Shown: positions 20,144-31,719 of the stretch, in pieces | Numbering within the stretch: the first letter of the stretch is position 1 | Layout of the letters: the number at the start of each line of letters is the position of its first letter | Assembly: GCA_030340625.1 (NCBI GenBank) | Contig: JAOPHQ010005197.1 | Location: forward strand, 34,641 to 98,640 | DNA: 64,000 nucleotides | Source of the DNA: Merluccius polli | Taxonomy: Eukaryota > Chordata > Actinopteri > Gadiformes > Merlucciidae | Direction of reading: 5' to 3' | Translations under genes and position numbers: made by a program | The notes under the pieces: generated by a model | Databases searched by the model: none | Seen by the model: the letters and a program-made list of their open reading frames with translations, nothing else | Told to the model about the DNA's origin: nothing

Positions 20144-21674
20144 CTCTAAACATATTATTGAATCTGTAGTGTTTCTCCCTTTCCTAAAACCACTTTGACA
20201 AATGGTCATCAGTCCCTTTTCTTCCATAAAGTGCATTAGCCTCCCATTGACCAACCTTTCCATTAGCTTACCTACATGGGATGTTAATGCTATTGGTCTA
20301 TAACTTGTTGGCTTACTTGTATCTTTCCCTGGTTTTCTGATAGGAACTATCACCTTCCACCCTGATGGAATCTTACCCTCTTCCCAAACTTTATTATATA
20401 GTCCCAACAACCTCTGTAATCCCTCATCACTTAAGTGATTTAACATATTATAGCAAATGCCATCCTTCCCAGGAGCTGACTTCTTACATTTAGCCAGTGC
20501 ATTTTTTAATTCCCCTATCGTAAATGGAACATCATACTTATTCTCTGATCTTATTTTCCTTTGAATATCTCCAAATAACCTTTTCGTTTCAGCTCTCCCC
20601 ATTTTCTCTTCCTCTGATAAGTTATTAGAACTATGTACCCTACTCAGTGTATTCACCATCATTTCTGCCCTTTCTGAGTTGGTTATAGCCACCTGCTCCC
20701 CATCAGACAAAATTGGATAATTCCATTCTCTTCTATTTCCCTCCATTTTCTTGATCATTCTCCACACCTCATCTATAGTGGTCGTACTTCCAATTGAGCT
20801 ACAATACTCCCTCCAAGATTCCCTTTTAGTTTGTCTTATAGTTCTCCTCACTACTGCCTGTGATTGTTTATATTCAATCAAGTGTTGAAAATTATGAGTA
20901 TTCTTAAGTATTCTGAAAGCTCTGTTTCTGTTTTTTACTGCCTTTTCACACTTATCGTTCCACCATGGAACTACCTTCCTTGCAAGTTTTCCTGAGCTTT
21001 TTGGAATGGAGTTTATTGCAGCTATGTCTATACTATGTTGCACATCTGATTCATATCTCTCAACATCATTTGCTTCCTGCACCAACCTTAAATAGGCATC
21101 ACTTGTTTCCACAAACCTTACCCAATCTGCTTTTCTGAAGATCCACCTTTTATTGCTATTCTCTGAATGCAGTGTCATTTCAATATCTAGACTACTCACA
21201 ATTGGATAGTGATCACTTCCAATAGTGCTACCTCCATATACCTGTACTTCCCACTCACACTTTGAGGCTAATCTACTTGACATAAATGTAAGATCTAATA
21301 CTGAATCTTTACCAGTTCTGATGTCTATCCTTGTCCTTCTGCCATCATTCACACATATTAAATTCTTATCATTCAACACCTCCTCTATTACCTGACCATT
21401 GTTATCTGTCTTTTCTCCACCCCACAAAGTATTATGAGCATTAAAATCCCCACACCATACAACATTATCACTATCCTGGCCTTCTATTTTCTCTAATTTA
21501 TTTAAATCTCAATATAGTCAGATAAAACAAAATCAAATCTAGGCCTTAACCATGTTTCTTGTATACACATTATATCTGGTTTCATACTCCTACTATCTAC
21601 AAACTGTTTAAAATCTTGACCATTTGCCAACAAACTCCTTGCATTCCATTGCAAAATTATCATGATAATTAAGA

Positions 21675-22118
21675 TCATCCTTTACCTGCTTCCTGGCTTG
21701 CATGTACAGCAAGACAATCCCTTATTTCTTCCCATTTTAAGTCCACCATGCCCAAGTGTTGAACTGCTGCCTTTGTAATAATTTGAATCCTTTCCGTTTT
21801 AGACTTTACCTCTGCTGTAGCATTAATTACCCCTGCAATGAAAATAACCAAGTTCCTCTTTTCTTCCAACTCCCTTTTCTCCCGCTCTCTGAACTGTTCT
21901 TTTCTTTGTCTCCACACATTCCCTGTTGCAATCTCCCCTCGATCTTTTCCTTCATTACCCCTCTTTACTTCCTCAACTCTTTTAACTGCTTCTGTATAAG
22001 GAACTCTATCCTTCATTTTCACACTTTGAATTTCAGTCTCCCTTCTCATCACTTCACACCCCCAGTAGGCTGCACTGTGTCCCCCTCCACAATAACAACA
22101 TTTAGGTCTATCTTTAAT
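21675..22118 (-). pseudogene. LINE ORF1 C-terminal end
   Basis: On the minus strand a CCHC-type knuckle (CCYCGGGHSAAYWGC, about 22102-22058) is followed by a lysine- and glutamate-rich, probably coiled-coil segment ending at 21675, about 10 bp before the ORF2 start region. The N-terminal part is missing. The protein would bind LINE RNA. Confidence 0.65.
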
Positions 22119-22290
22119 TTAATGATAGATATCAGTAATTCCTTTTTCACTAGTAAGAATAACGATTAGCCTATAGATATCTACAATTGAATTTCCACAT
22201 GTAGAAAAAGGATTGAAAGGAAATGTAATTTCCCATTTCCGGTATGTGGGCGTCATATTATTGAAGTACCACAAAGCCATTGGTCTATGC
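22119..22290. mobile_element. AGATATCT/ACTAGTC family, fragment (copy 4)
   Basis: This piece matches 29041-29110 joined to 30322-30455, including CACAAAGCCATTGGTC. It therefore shows the uninterrupted form of the site where the 29111-30321 element inserted. Confidence 0.7.
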
Positions 22291-22579
22291 CTGGCAAGCC
22301 GTTTTAACATTTAATCAGTAGGGCTGACTAGTAGCGATTATGGCAAGCCGTTTTAACATTTATTAGCTACGTTTGACTATCCGGAATTAACATTATAGAT
22401 ATTAACAACGTCATTTTGACTAGTCCTAATTACATTGTGACTAGTCAGAATTAGTATTCAAGATATCTATAACGTCATTCTGACTAGTCAAAACGACAGT
22501 TAGAGATATCTGTAATTCAGTTTTGACTAGTCAAAACTGAATTAGATATCAGCAGTGATGTCACTTAAAATGACACTCG

Positions 22580-23324
22580 TGTTACACTATATCCTGCTAC
22601 ACGGTCCAACACCTCCATCTAGTGGACGCTTGTCGCCACTAACCGCTCATTTTCCCAAACACACCTGTTCCCAATTACTAATCACCTGTTTCCCTATTTA
22701 AGCCGGGGATCTCCGGCCAGTCGGTGCCAGCTCGTGCTCTTGTTTATCTAACCTCTACCCAGTGATCTAGTTACCCGTCTGTTGCCGAACCTTGCCTGCC
22801 TGACTACCCGCCTGTTCCTGAACCCTGTTGCCGACTCCTGCCTGCCTGACTACCCGCCTGTTCCTGAACCCTGTTGCCGACCCCTGCCTGCCTGACTACC
22901 CGCCTGTTCCTGAACCCTGTTGCTGACCCCTGCCTGCCTGACTACCCGCTTGCTCCTGAACCCTGTTGCCGACCCCTGCCTGCCTGACTACCCGCCTGCT
23001 GCCGAACCCTGTTGCCGACCCCTGCCTGCCTGACTACCCGCCTGTTGCCGACCCATCGCCTGTCCGACTACCCGCCTGTTGCCGACCCATCGCCTGTCCG
23101 ACTACCTGCCTGTTGCCGACCCATCGCCTGTCCAACTACCCGCCTGTTGCCGACCCATCGCCTGTCCGACTACCTGTCTGTTGCCGAACCCCCTGCCTGC
23201 CCTATTACCACCGGCCTAGCTTGGCCTATTGCTATTCCCCTTGTATTAATAAATTCCCTGTCTTTCATCCCGTCTCCGCCTCCCTGTGTTCAGCGTTTGG
23301 GTCCACTCGTCCTGCGTTATAACA
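22580..23324 (+). repeat. Gypsy 5' LTR
   Basis: 745 bp, starting TGTTACACTA and ending TTATAACA. A TATA-like TATTTAA lies at 22695-22701. The likely transcript start, near 22726, reads GCCAGCTCGTGC. An internal array of about 45-bp CTGCCTGACTACCCGCCTGTT units follows, then AATAAA near 23249. Confidence 0.9.
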
Positions 23325-23336
23325 GTACGAGCTGGC
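23325..23336 (+). other. Probable self-priming primer-binding site
   Basis: GTACGAGCTGGC directly after the LTR pairs with GCCAGCTCGTGC at 22726-22737 over 12 positions (one G-U). No tRNA 3' end match was apparent. Self-priming is known from the Tf1/sushi group. Confidence 0.65.
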
Positions 23337-23340
23337 CAAC

Positions 23341-24221
23341 ATGGACCCAGCTGACACAGAGGCTTTCCGCCGGGCGATCTCCCACCAACAGGCTCAACTG
23401 GGTCAACACGATCAGGCTCTGCAGGAGATAACTAGCTCTCTCCGTGAGTTATCTCTAAGTATTGCCTCCTGGCTCCCTGTTACCCCGGCACCACCCGTCC
23501 CCGTTCCTAGTCCTTCGATTCCTTTCCGAGAACCGTCTATCCCTGCCCCCGAACGCTACGGGGGAGACCTGGGACAATGCCGTTCTTTTCTTCTGCAATG
23601 CTCCCTGGTGTTCGAGCTACAGCCCCAGACATACCCCACTGACAAGGCTCGGATCGCTTACCTGATCGGTTCGCTGCGAGGGGAGGCTCTCACCTGGGCA
23701 ACGGCCGTTTGGGAGCGCGGCTCCGCGGCTTGTTCGGATTACTCAGTTTTCACCGAAGAGATGCGGAGGGTTTTCGATCACCTGGAGTTTCGAACCCTTG
23801 CTGTTGAGAGCGGGTGGAACGAGGAGGCTCTGCAGGGGGTGTTCTTAAACGCATTGGGTAACGACATCAAGGACGAGTTAACCACAAGGAGTCCTCAGAT
23901 CTTGAGCACCTGATCGCTCTCGCCATTAGGATGGACAATCGCCTGAGAGAACGCCGCAGAGAGAGGGCTAGTCGCTCTGCTCCAACGCCTTTATCCATGC
24001 CGCCAGCGGCATCTCGGCCTCCTTTTTCGGCTTCTTTTCCACCGCGTCAAGAGCGGAGACCTACTTTTGAGTCCGAGGCAATGCAGATAGGACACACGCA
24101 CCTCTCCCCCGAGGAGAGGGAGCACCGGATTCTTGCCCGAGCCTGTCTATATTGTGGTCAGACGGGCCACTTCCTGTCGGGATGTCCATCGCGTTCGGGA
24201 AAAGGGCAGGCTCACCAGTAA
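23341..24221 (+). pseudogene. Gypsy gag with frame change
   Basis: ATG at 23341 (MDPADTEAFR) opens a sushi-type capsid similar in kind to PEG10/RTL1. It has a proline-rich linker, then the capsid core (RYGGDLGQCRSFLLQC, IAYLIGSLRGEALTWA). The frame breaks near 23905. A second frame (23931-24221) carries the nucleocapsid knuckle CLYCGQTGHFLSGC. The product would package retrotransposon RNA. Confidence 0.85.
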
Positions 24222-24242
24222 CCCGGGGGATACTGGTGAGTC

Positions 24243-26561
24243 GTGCTCTGGACCCCTCGGTTTCCCGTCCCCTACTGTGTGCGTCAAATGGGGATCGACA
24301 CCATCCCTCTGAATTCTCCGATTGAGACCCAGGCACTCGATGGAAGGCCCATCGCTCGGGTGGAGCGTCGTACCGTGCCGGTCAACCTGCTCATTTCGGG
24401 GAACCACCACGAGTCCATATCCCTTCTCGTCATTTCTTCCCCTCTTTCACCTGTCGTACTGGGGTTCCCGTGGTTGAGGATTCACAACCCGCAAATTGAT
24501 TGGGCAACGGGATGAGTCATTTCATGGATCACACACTGCCTTTCTCACTGCTTGCGCTCCGCCCAGTCTCCTCGGGCGTCGGAGCTCAGTTCTGTTTCTG
24601 CACAAAATGATGTGTCATCCGTCCCGAAGGAGTATCACGACCTGGGAATGGTGTTCAGTAAAGCCCATGCCCTGTCCTTGCCACCCCACCACCAATATGA
24701 CTGTGCAATTGAACTTCTTCCCGGGTCACCTCTCCCTAGTAGCCAGCTGTTCAGTCTCTCCCGTCCGGAACGGGAATCCATGGAGAACTATATTGGAGAG
24801 TCCCTCGCCGCCGGAATCATCCGCCCGTCTTCGTCGCCAGTAGGGGCGGGGTTTTTCTTCGTGTCTAAGAAGGACCAATCACTTCGGCCCTGTATCGACT
24901 ATCGTGGACTTAATAGTATAACGGTAAAAAATAAGTACCCTCTACCCCTCATTAGTTCCGCCTTTGTTCCCCTCCACGGAGCCGTGGTCTTTTCCAAGCT
25001 AGACTTGCGCAACGCGTACCATTTGGTCCGCATCCGGGAGGGCGACGAGTGGAAGACCGCGTTCAACACACCACTTGGTCACTTCGAGTATTTAGTTATG
25101 CCCTTCGGGCTCACCAACGCCCCCGCGGTTTTCCAGTCCCTGGTGAATGACGTGCTCCGGGACATGTTAAACCATTCTGTCTTTGTTTATCTTGATGACA
25201 TCTTGATTTTTTCTAAAACGGTAGAGGAGCACCGAATTCATGTCCGGCAGGTGTTGCAACGTTTACTAGAGAACAGACTGTACGTCAAAGCGGAGAAGTG
25301 CGAATTCCACGTCCCGTCCATCTCGTTCCTAGGCTACATCATTGGCCAGGGCCAGATCGAGATGGATCCCGCCAAGGTCTCTGCGGTGGCCGAGTGGCCC
25401 TCTCCCTCAACCCGTAAGAGACTACAACAGTTCTTAGGTTTCGCAAATTTCTACCGGCGATTTATTAGAGGGTATAGTCAAGTCGCGGCACCCCTTACGT
25501 CCTCGACCTCCACCAAGAGCGTTTACGCATGGACGCCAAGGGCAGAGACCGCCTTTCAGGACCTCGGGAAGCGATTCATATCCGCTCCCATCCTAGTCCA
25601 ACCGGATCCTTCTCTCCAGTTTGTGGTGGAGGCCGACGCTTCCGACACCGGAGTGGGTGCGGTCCTCTCCCAACGCTCCCCCTCCGACCATAAGCTACAT
25701 CCCTGTGCCTTCTTCTCCCGCCGGTTGTCTCCTCCGGAGTGTAACTATGACGTCGGCAACCGCAAACTACTAGCTGTCAAGCTTGCCCTGGAGGAGTGGC
25801 GGCATTGGCTAGAGGGGGCGGAGCATCCGTTTATTGTATGGACGGATCACCGTAACCTGGCCTATATCCAGTCTGCAAAGAGACTGAGCTCGCGACAGGC
25901 CAGGTGGGCTCTATTCTTTGGACGATTTAACTTCTCGCTCACCTATCGTCCCGGCTCCCAGAATGTCAAGCCGGATGCCCTGTCCCGCCTGTATTCCCCC
26001 GAGAACCCCAGTACTGGTCCCGAGAACATCCTGCCACCTACCTGTATTCTCGCCACTCTCACCTGGGAGGTGGAGTCCGCGATACGCCTGGCGCAGAGGC
26101 AGCAGCCAGACCCCGGTACGGGTCCCCTCAACCGGTTGTTCGTTCCGGACGCTGTACGGTCCAGGGTACTGGTCTGGGCCCATTCTTCCAGGCTCACCTG
26201 CCACCCAGGAATCAGCCGTACATTGGACTTCATCCGCCGGCGTTTCTGGTGGTCCACTATGGACGCAGACGTTCGGTCCTTTATTGCAGCGTGCGCAACT
26301 TGCGCCCGGAATAAAACCTCGACCCGTCCCTGTTCCGGTCTACTGCGACCCCTACCCATCCCTAGCCGTCCGTGGTCCCACATCGCCTTGGACTTCGTTG
26401 CCGGCCTGCCTCCGTCCGAGGGCAACACCACCATTCTCACGGTGATCGACCGTTTTTCGAAAGCTGTGCATTTCATTGCTCTCCCTAAGCTCCCATCCTC
26501 AAGAGAGACTGCGGACCTTCTGGCCAAAGGGTTTGGCTCCGGGCAAAGGATCTTCCCTTGA
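24243..26561 (+). pseudogene. Gypsy pol: protease, RT, RNase H, truncated integrase
   Basis: A degenerate protease region (VVLGFPWLRIHNPQIDW, to 24515) is out of frame with the rest. From 24552 one long frame holds RT (FSKLDLRNAYHLVRI, MPFGLTNAPAVFQ, the YLDDILIFS catalytic motif at about 25188), RNase H (VEADASDTGVGAVLSQ, TDHRNLAYI) and the integrase zinc-binding start (CHPG..., CATCARNK). The catalytic core stops soon after LTVIDRFSKAVHF at a TGA at 26559. Most of the integrase core is deleted. Confidence 0.88.
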
Positions 26562-27057
26562 AGGGGGCCCCCCCCAAACTCTCCCCCCGTTTCATCGGGC
26601 CCTTCGAGATCGAAAGGATAATCAACCCCTCTGCCGTGCGCCTACGACTTCCTCCATCCCTCCGTGTTCATCCAACCTTCCATGTCTCCCAGATCAAACC
26701 CATCTCCACCAGCCCGTTGTCTCCCACCGTTCCGCCTCCACCTCCTCCCAGAGTCATAGCCAATCACCCGGCGTGGACGGTACATCGTCTCCTGGACGTG
26801 CGGCGTCGCGGTCGGGGACATCAATACCTCGTCGATTGGGAGGGGTACGGGCCTGAGGAGCGTTCCTGGGTTCCCCGCAATCGGATTCTGGATCCCTCCC
26901 TCATTCGGGACTTTCACCGGGATCACCCGCCCCTCCCACCCGAAGTACCCTGCGACAGAATTCCCGCCTCCAGGCCCCCTCCACCCATCCCGGTCACGGA
27001 CAACCACCCATCCGTTGTTGAGCGTCCGTCGAGAGGCGTCCGTAGAGGGGGGGGTAT
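26558..27057 (+). pseudogene. Gypsy integrase C-terminus with chromodomain
   Basis: The frame resumes with KLSPRFIGPFEIER (the GPF-type module) and ends with a chromodomain (HRLLDVRRRGRGHQYLVDW, GYGPEERSWVPRNRIL). Chromodomains direct integration by binding chromatin. A polypurine tract (AGAGGGGGGGG) lies right before the 3' LTR. Confidence 0.85.
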
Positions 27058-27866
27058 TGTTACACTACGTCCTGCTACACGGTCCAACACCTCCATCTAG
27101 TGGACGCTTGTCGCCACTAACCGCTCATTTTCCCAAACACACCTGTTCCCAATTACTAATCACCTGTTTCCCTATTTAAGTCGGGGATCTCCGGCCAGCC
27201 GGTGCCAGCTCGTGCTCTTGTTTATCTAACCTCTACCCAGTGATCTAGTTTACCCGTCTGTTGCCGAACCTTGCCTGCCTGACTACCCGCCTGTTCCTGA
27301 ACCCTGTTGCCGACCCCTGCCTGCCTGACTACCCGCCTGTTCCTGAACCCTGTTGCCAACCCCTGCCTGCCTGACTACCCGCCTGTTCCTGAACCCTGTT
27401 GCCGACCCCTGCCTGCCTGACTACCCCTGCCTGCCTGACTACCCGCCTGTTCCTGAACCCTGTTGCCGACCCCTGCCTGCCTGACTACCCGCCTGCTCCT
27501 GAACCCTGTTGCCGACCCCTGCCTGCCTGACTACCCGCCTGCTGCCGAACCCTGTTGCCGACCCCTGCCTGCCTGACTACCCGCCTGTTGCCGACCCATC
27601 GCCTGTCCGACTACCCGCCTGTTGCCGACCCATCGCCTGTCCGACTACCCGCCTGTTGCCGACCCATCGCCTGTCCGACTACCCGCCTGTTGCCGACCCA
27701 TCGCCTGTCCGACTACCTGTCTGTTGCCGAACCCCCGCCTGCCCTATTACCACCGGCCTAGCTTGGCCTATTGCTATTCCCCTTGTATTAATAAATTCCC
27801 TGTCTTTCATCCCGTCTCCGCCTCCCTGTGTTCAGCGTTTGGGTCCACTCGTCCTGCGTTATAACA
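27058..27866 (+). repeat. Gypsy 3' LTR
   Basis: 809 bp. It differs from the 5' LTR mostly by the number of 45-bp units, plus a few point changes such as TATATCC/TACGTCC near the start. Confidence 0.9.
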
Positions 27867-29110
27867 ACTCGACTCGTCACACATCCTAAATGACAATTGC
27901 AGATATCTGCAATTCAGTGTTGACTACTCCAAATAATAGTTGCAGATATCTCAAACGTCATTATGACTAGTCCGAATTGTTGTGCATGACGTTGCTCATG
28001 CGAGGCTTCCCATGGATATTGGACCAGCAAAGCATTTGAACAGTCTTAACAGAAAAATCCTCTGTATTTCTGGACAACAGGTCCTGTCGTGCACGGGCTG
28101 CAGCATTAAAACACGGTCAAACACGCAACCTTCGGCCTCAGGCTGCTCCGACATGGCGGTAAAACGGCTTGCCATACGGTTGCAGCGCCAGTATGTTTGA
28201 ATAGCAAGCCTAGCTGCTCCTCCCCTTGCCGTAGCTTCTGACATCACTACAGATATCTGCAACGTCATTCCGCCTAGTCAAAACTCTAATTCAAGATATT
28301 TGTAATTACATTTTGACTAGGCAGAATGAAAGTTACAGATATCTCCAATTTGAGATATCTCTAATCAAAATTCATTTCAAGATATCTATTACTTGATAAT
28401 AGATATCTACAATTAAATTATGACTATCCCTAATTCCAGTTTGAGATATCTACAACATCATTTTGACTAGTCATAATTCCAGTTCAAGATATCTACAACG
28501 TCATTCTGACTAGTTAAAGCTTAATTTAAGATATCTAAAAAGGACAATGTAGATTTCTTGAATGGAGGGCAATTAGAGATATCTTGAACTGGAATCATGA
28601 CTAGTGCGAATTCAATTGTAGATATCTAAAACTGTACAACTAGTCATAATTCAGTTGCAGATATCTGTAATGAGAAACCCCATACACATGAATGGCAAAA
28701 GTGACGTCATTTGTCCTAGGAAGAATGACGTTGTGGATATCTGAAATGACAATTGTGGATAGGAAGAATGTCATTGTGGATATCTGAAATGTTCTTTTTG
28801 ACTAGGAAGAATTGAATTATAGATATCTGCAACAAATATCCAGTCTAGCTATTAAATGTTAAAACGGCTTGCTATAAGCGATTTAGTTTTCACTTGTCAA
28901 AATGACACTTCGACATGTCAAAATGTCATTTTGACTAGTTAAAATGTTAATTTAAGATATCTGTAAAACAATTTTGACATGTTAATATACTTTCACATGT
29001 AGAAATTACATTTTGACTAGTCAAAACTGATTTACAGATATCTTTAATTTAATTATAGATACTTCCTTTTTCACTAGTAAGAATAACGATTTTGGATATC
29101 TACAATTGAA

Positions 29111-30321
29111 GAGTTTAGATGCAAAAGCCTCTAAATCCGTTTGACCACTTTTCTTATAAATGACCATTTTTTATCAGGCTTCTATGTTCAAGTTCAGTCA
29201 TTTTATTTTAATGGAAATGATAAGGTTATTAGTTAATGAATAAAACATTTTTTTTTCAAAAATGTCACTTTAGTCTTTTTATGCGTTTTTACCAAATACA
29301 TTTTTTTTTTGCGTCAAAAACAGCTAAATCCACCGGTACTTTTTTGGCAAAAACCTCTAAATCCACATATTTGGACAAGACATAGTCAAAAGTAGTAAAA
29401 TCACTTATATATTATATATTTATATTATAAATTATAAGATAAAAATATGAGGTAGAAATTAATGTAAATGATGGAATAACAATAAATTATATAAAAAAAT
29501 AAAACATGAAAAAAAAGTGAAAAGTGGTCAAGTAAGTTAATTTCTTATGTTTGGGCATCAGATTCAACTATAAAAAAGCTCATTACATTAATTAAAAAAG
29601 CTTATTACGTTCAAAAACATTTGGCATATAATCAAGTAGGCCTATATGTATAAGAGAAAAGACGTAAATCTGATTTTTTTAAAAAGAGACCTCAATGAAC
29701 TGACAATACTCCCCATGCTTGAAAGGAGAGGTGCAAACACACACCAAATGTGAGGTGCTGGCAACTGAGAGAGAAGATCAGTAAAAGGAGAGAGGTGCCG
29801 CACACTCCGAGTTGAGAACAATGTCGGTAGTTTATTACGGTGATAATGTTTCGGCCGTCTGGCCTTCCTCAGAACGCGCATCTATGCATCCGCATAGATC
29901 GCGCATCTATGCGATCTGAGGAAGGATATATCTATAATCTATAATAAAGATAAAGCATATAAATAAATAATAAAGAATAATATAATAAAGAGTCTATCTA
30001 TATGATCTATAATCTATCTTAGAAGCGATCTAAGCCGGCTCCTCAGCGCGCCGCCATGTTGAAACTGGGTGAAGTCACATGATTCCGTGTTGCGTTGTGA
30101 TTGGTTCTCGGAACGTAGCGGCTTTTGCTGACAAAGGGAAGTGGCGTTTAGAGGTTTATGCCTACAAATCGAGATTTCAGACCAGGAAAAGAGTGGTATT
30201 TTGCGGGTTTTGACGCGAAATGATTTGATTACCATATACTACGTGCGGAGAGCAGTCACTCAATATATTTATCTCATTTTTGACGGAGGTGGCGTTTAGA
30301 GGCTTTTGCATCTGAACTCTT
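29111..30321. mobile_element. Inverted-repeat element with GATGCAAAAGCCTCTAAA ends
   Basis: GAGTTTAGATGCAAAAGCC at the left mirrors GGCTTTTGCATCTGAACTC at the right. CAATTGAA (29103-29110) and CAATTGGA (30322-30329) fit an 8-bp duplication. The interior is AT-rich, with an apparent further insert at about 29640-30060 (GTTTCGGCCGTCTGGCC). No transposase was seen. Confidence 0.65.
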
Positions 30322-30906
30322 CAATTGGATTTCCACATGTTGAAAAAGGATTGTGACTAGTGGAAATGTAATTTCCCATTTCAGATATCAACAATTGCAT
30401 TTCCGGTACGTGGGCGCCATATCATTAAGCACCACAAAGCCATTGGTCGACTTTTAAATATGTCTACCTCGTGAATATTCAACACATGTTGGCATGGCAA
30501 CTGGCGCCATAAATTTGTTTCGGAATGGAAGAAGTTGAACATGGCGAAGCAGGTGATTATTAAAATCCAACGGAAATGTTTTGCTATTGAACAGGCATAT
30601 AATGGTGCGTTCTATTTGTCTCGTAATCGCGACTTGCAGCTCGGAAAACGAGTGACCCCGGGTTTTTGCGTTCTATTTGCCACACAACAAGACGAGTCGG
30701 AAAAAAGATGGACACGACTTTAATATGCTTGAAAAACAGTATCATTCTGTGTTTAAACGTTAATTAAATATAGACACATTGATCAGAGAAATTACCCAAG
30801 ATTTCACAATGTGCTTGGTTGCAATAGGCAGTTTGGACGTTTCGTAATGTTTATAGTGATTATCTCATTTACGGTGCACCCACCGCGGATTTCACATGTT
30901 CATTAC

Positions 30907-31643
30907 TAGGGTTGGGTATCGTTTGAATTTGAGCGATTCCGATTCCGATTCCGATTCCTTGTTTCGATTCCGGTTCCTAATGATTCTCGATTCCGATTCT
31001 TTTAAGAGGCAGGGTAAAAATGTGTTTTAATTATTCATTTATTTAATTATTATAATAATATGTAAACAGAATGAACAGAAGATGAAAACCGGACAGATTT
31101 CCGCTGTTGTAAAATTAGGGACTGGCCCTTTAAGCCGCAGGCTCGTATGCGGAGTGGGAGGGGTAGAGTGAGTGTGTGTGTGAGTTTTTGGAGTGGATGA
31201 GAGAGAGGCACGTTACAGCGACTGGAGCAAATAATGTTGATAAGAAAAGTACACGAAATAAATCAGTTTGATCCTGACCACTGTGCAGTCATTCACTAGC
31301 TGCTGTTGTTAAGAAAAGAGGGAGTTAACCCGAGTCCGTTCAAGTACCTCGGCCCTGGAGCAGCAAGTCTCCCCTGAAACCTCAGACTACGGTCTGAGAC
31401 TAGCGGGACCGCCGACGCACATCCATGTTTGACCAGAGACTCTGGTTTGATTTAAGCTCGCGGTAAAATGTAAACACTTCCGGTGGACGCTTCTTCTTTA
31501 GTGTTTGGCAGCTTCTTCTTCCGGTCGGCGCCGGGCTAGGAATCGAAACTAGGAACCGAAAGTTAAATTCTGCAACGATTCCGGGAGAATCGGAAAGCTA
31601 GTCCCGGTTCCAATCGATCCTCGATCCTCGATACCCAACCCTA
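30907..31643. mobile_element. hAT-like element, TAGGGTTGGGTATCG ends
   Basis: 737 bp with exact inverted ends and the 8-bp duplication TTCATTAC (30899-30906 and 31644-31651). The subterminal repeats CGATTCC are prominent on the left. It is non-autonomous. Confidence 0.88.
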
Positions 31644-31719
31644 TTCATTACATATTACACAATCGTATTTCCCAGTTTGATATCTGAATATTCCGTTTTG
31701 ATAACGTTAGGCTACTGCT

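Larger units (their letters stand above)
17027..21663 (-). pseudogene. LINE ORF2: endonuclease, reverse transcriptase, RNase H
   Basis: The order on the minus strand is as follows. The endonuclease start ILQWNARSLL is near 21655 and QETWL near 21570; then an apparent internal deletion near 21500, and GDFNAHN near 21450. The thumb and fingers of RT run to GFRKGRNTTDSIICLE (about 20155), then comes the hAT insertion. FVDVEKAYDMLW (about 18990), GTPQGSVISPLLF and the LFADDSSLW catalytic loop (about 18760) follow. RNase H (LLIFTDGSKD, ELYAI, SDSVSA, WVPAHTGVSGNEKVDKLA) covers about 17900-17500. A C-terminal CDEC...H...C motif is near 17230-17180. Frame changes lie near 21490, 18360 and 17400. Confidence 0.82.
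16975..22118 (-). mobile_element. I-like non-LTR retrotransposon (LINE), decayed
   Basis: The minus strand carries the end of ORF1 (zinc knuckle), then ORF2 with an APE endonuclease, reverse transcriptase, RNase H and a C-terminal Cys-rich motif. Presence of RNase H after RT points to the I superfamily (I/Nimb). The 5' part of ORF1 is cut at the junction with repeat sequence at 22118. A hAT element interrupts the RT at 19046-20143. Several frame changes make it inactive. Confidence 0.8.
22580..27866 (+). mobile_element. Ty3/Gypsy retrotransposon, sushi-type chromovirus
   Basis: Two LTRs enclose gag, protease, RT, RNase H, partial integrase and chromodomain. ACTCG duplicates at 22575-22579 and 27867-27871. 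The LTRs are nearly identical apart from repeat number and a handful of substitutions, so the insertion is young. Frame changes in gag and a deletion in integrase make it defective. Confidence 0.92.
22339..28876. mobile_element. AGATATCT/ACTAGTC foldback element, copy 2, with Gypsy inserted
   Basis: Opposite in orientation to copy 1. The end TATGGCAAGCCG at the left and its mirror at the right (GGCTTGCTATA) are flanked by AGCGAT on both sides (22333-22338 and 28877-28882). The centre (28005-28250) matches the copy 1 centre but lacks about 180 bp. The flanking sequence is that of copy 3, so it jumped into a relative. Confidence 0.75.

Noticed and set aside
23341..24221. Programmed frameshift between gag parts
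   Set aside because: The gap near 23905-23930 lies inside gag before the zinc knuckle and has no slippery site that I could see; a simple lesion is more likely.
23341..27057. Domesticated PEG10/RTL1-like gene
   Set aside because: LTRs and target duplication are intact, gag is frame-broken and integrase is deleted; it is a plain retrotransposon copy.
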